Under the pieces are notes generated by a model, which was not told the DNA's origin, made no database searches, and was given only the letters and a program-made list of their open reading frames with translations. From NCBI GenBank assembly GCA_002405565.1, contig DHMB01000160.1, positions 1-6,038 on the forward strand: DNA of 6,038 nt, in the 5' to 3' direction. A program made the translations under genes and the position numbers. Positions 5,959 to 6,038 of this stretch are shown here, one piece after another. The DNA is from Clostridiales bacterium UBA4653. GTDB taxonomy: Bacteria; Bacillota; Clostridia; Oscillospirales; CAG-272. How positions within the stretch are numbered: position 1 is the stretch's first letter; each line of letters starts with the position of its first letter.

Positions 5959-6038
5959 ATGAAAATATCTATATGCGACGACATGGAAATTGAATTGGAT
6001 AAGCTTGAAAGTCTTTGCATGGAAGTCGATTCCCTTGC
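5959..6038 (+). CDS. Response regulator, LytTR/AgrA-like receiver start (runs off the right edge)
   Basis: The frame opens at ATG 5959 after AAAGGG (5946-5951, seven bases upstream) and runs 26 codons to the window end. It begins MKISICDDMEIELDKLESLC. A first strand MKISIC followed by the acidic pair Asp7-Asp8 and Glu-rich helix 1 is the standard start of a receiver domain, where the acidic pair binds the magnesium needed for phosphorylation. The wording IC-D-D is typical of LytTR-type regulators such as AgrA (MKIFICEDD). The phosphorylated Asp and the DNA-binding domain lie outside the window, so the LytTR assignment is an inference from the opening. It is divergent from the secreted protein/transporter operon and is the most likely local regulator of it. 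Confidence 0.75.
   Translation, partial: MKISICDDMEIELDKLESLCMEVDSL

Overview
The window looks like chromosomal DNA of a Gram-positive anaerobe of the Clostridia type. The signs are strong AGGAGG-like ribosome binding sites, a lipobox lipoprotein, a LytTR-type receiver start, and moderate GC in the genes with AT-rich intergenic DNA. This placement is inferred from style; no taxonomic marker is present.

Layout. Nearly everything is on the minus strand, so the operon reads right to left. At the far right (5959-6038) the start of a response regulator of the LytTR/AgrA kind runs on the plus strand. It is separated by about 330 bp of regulatory DNA from a divergent minus-strand gene set. In transcription order that set is: a possible 34-residue peptide ORF (5625-5521), a 153-residue secreted protein of unknown function (5445-4984), a 12-bp hairpin that buries a ribosome binding site and a 21-codon ORF, a beta-propeller-type lipoprotein (4875-3730), a 777-residue ABC-2-type permease (3686-1353) and its ABC ATPase (1356-436, ATGA overlap). 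A clear intrinsic terminator (401-428) closes the set. Beyond it a separate minus-strand gene with its own near-consensus promoter runs off the left edge; only 88 residues of a membrane protein are visible.

How the parts may work together (inference). The permease is two ABC-2 permease halves in one chain, so one permease chain plus two copies of the ATPase could form a complete transporter. The lipoprotein and the secreted protein would act on the outer face of the membrane. The divergent receiver protein is the natural candidate to control the operon, because the operon's best -10 is an extended -10 without a good -35, as expected of an activator-dependent promoter, and repeats lie upstream of it. 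Substrate and signal cannot be read from the sequence.

The most interesting items are the fused permease, the peptide ORF with a signal-peptidase-like site beside a LytTR-type regulator, the SD-sequestering hairpin, and the secreted protein of unknown family.
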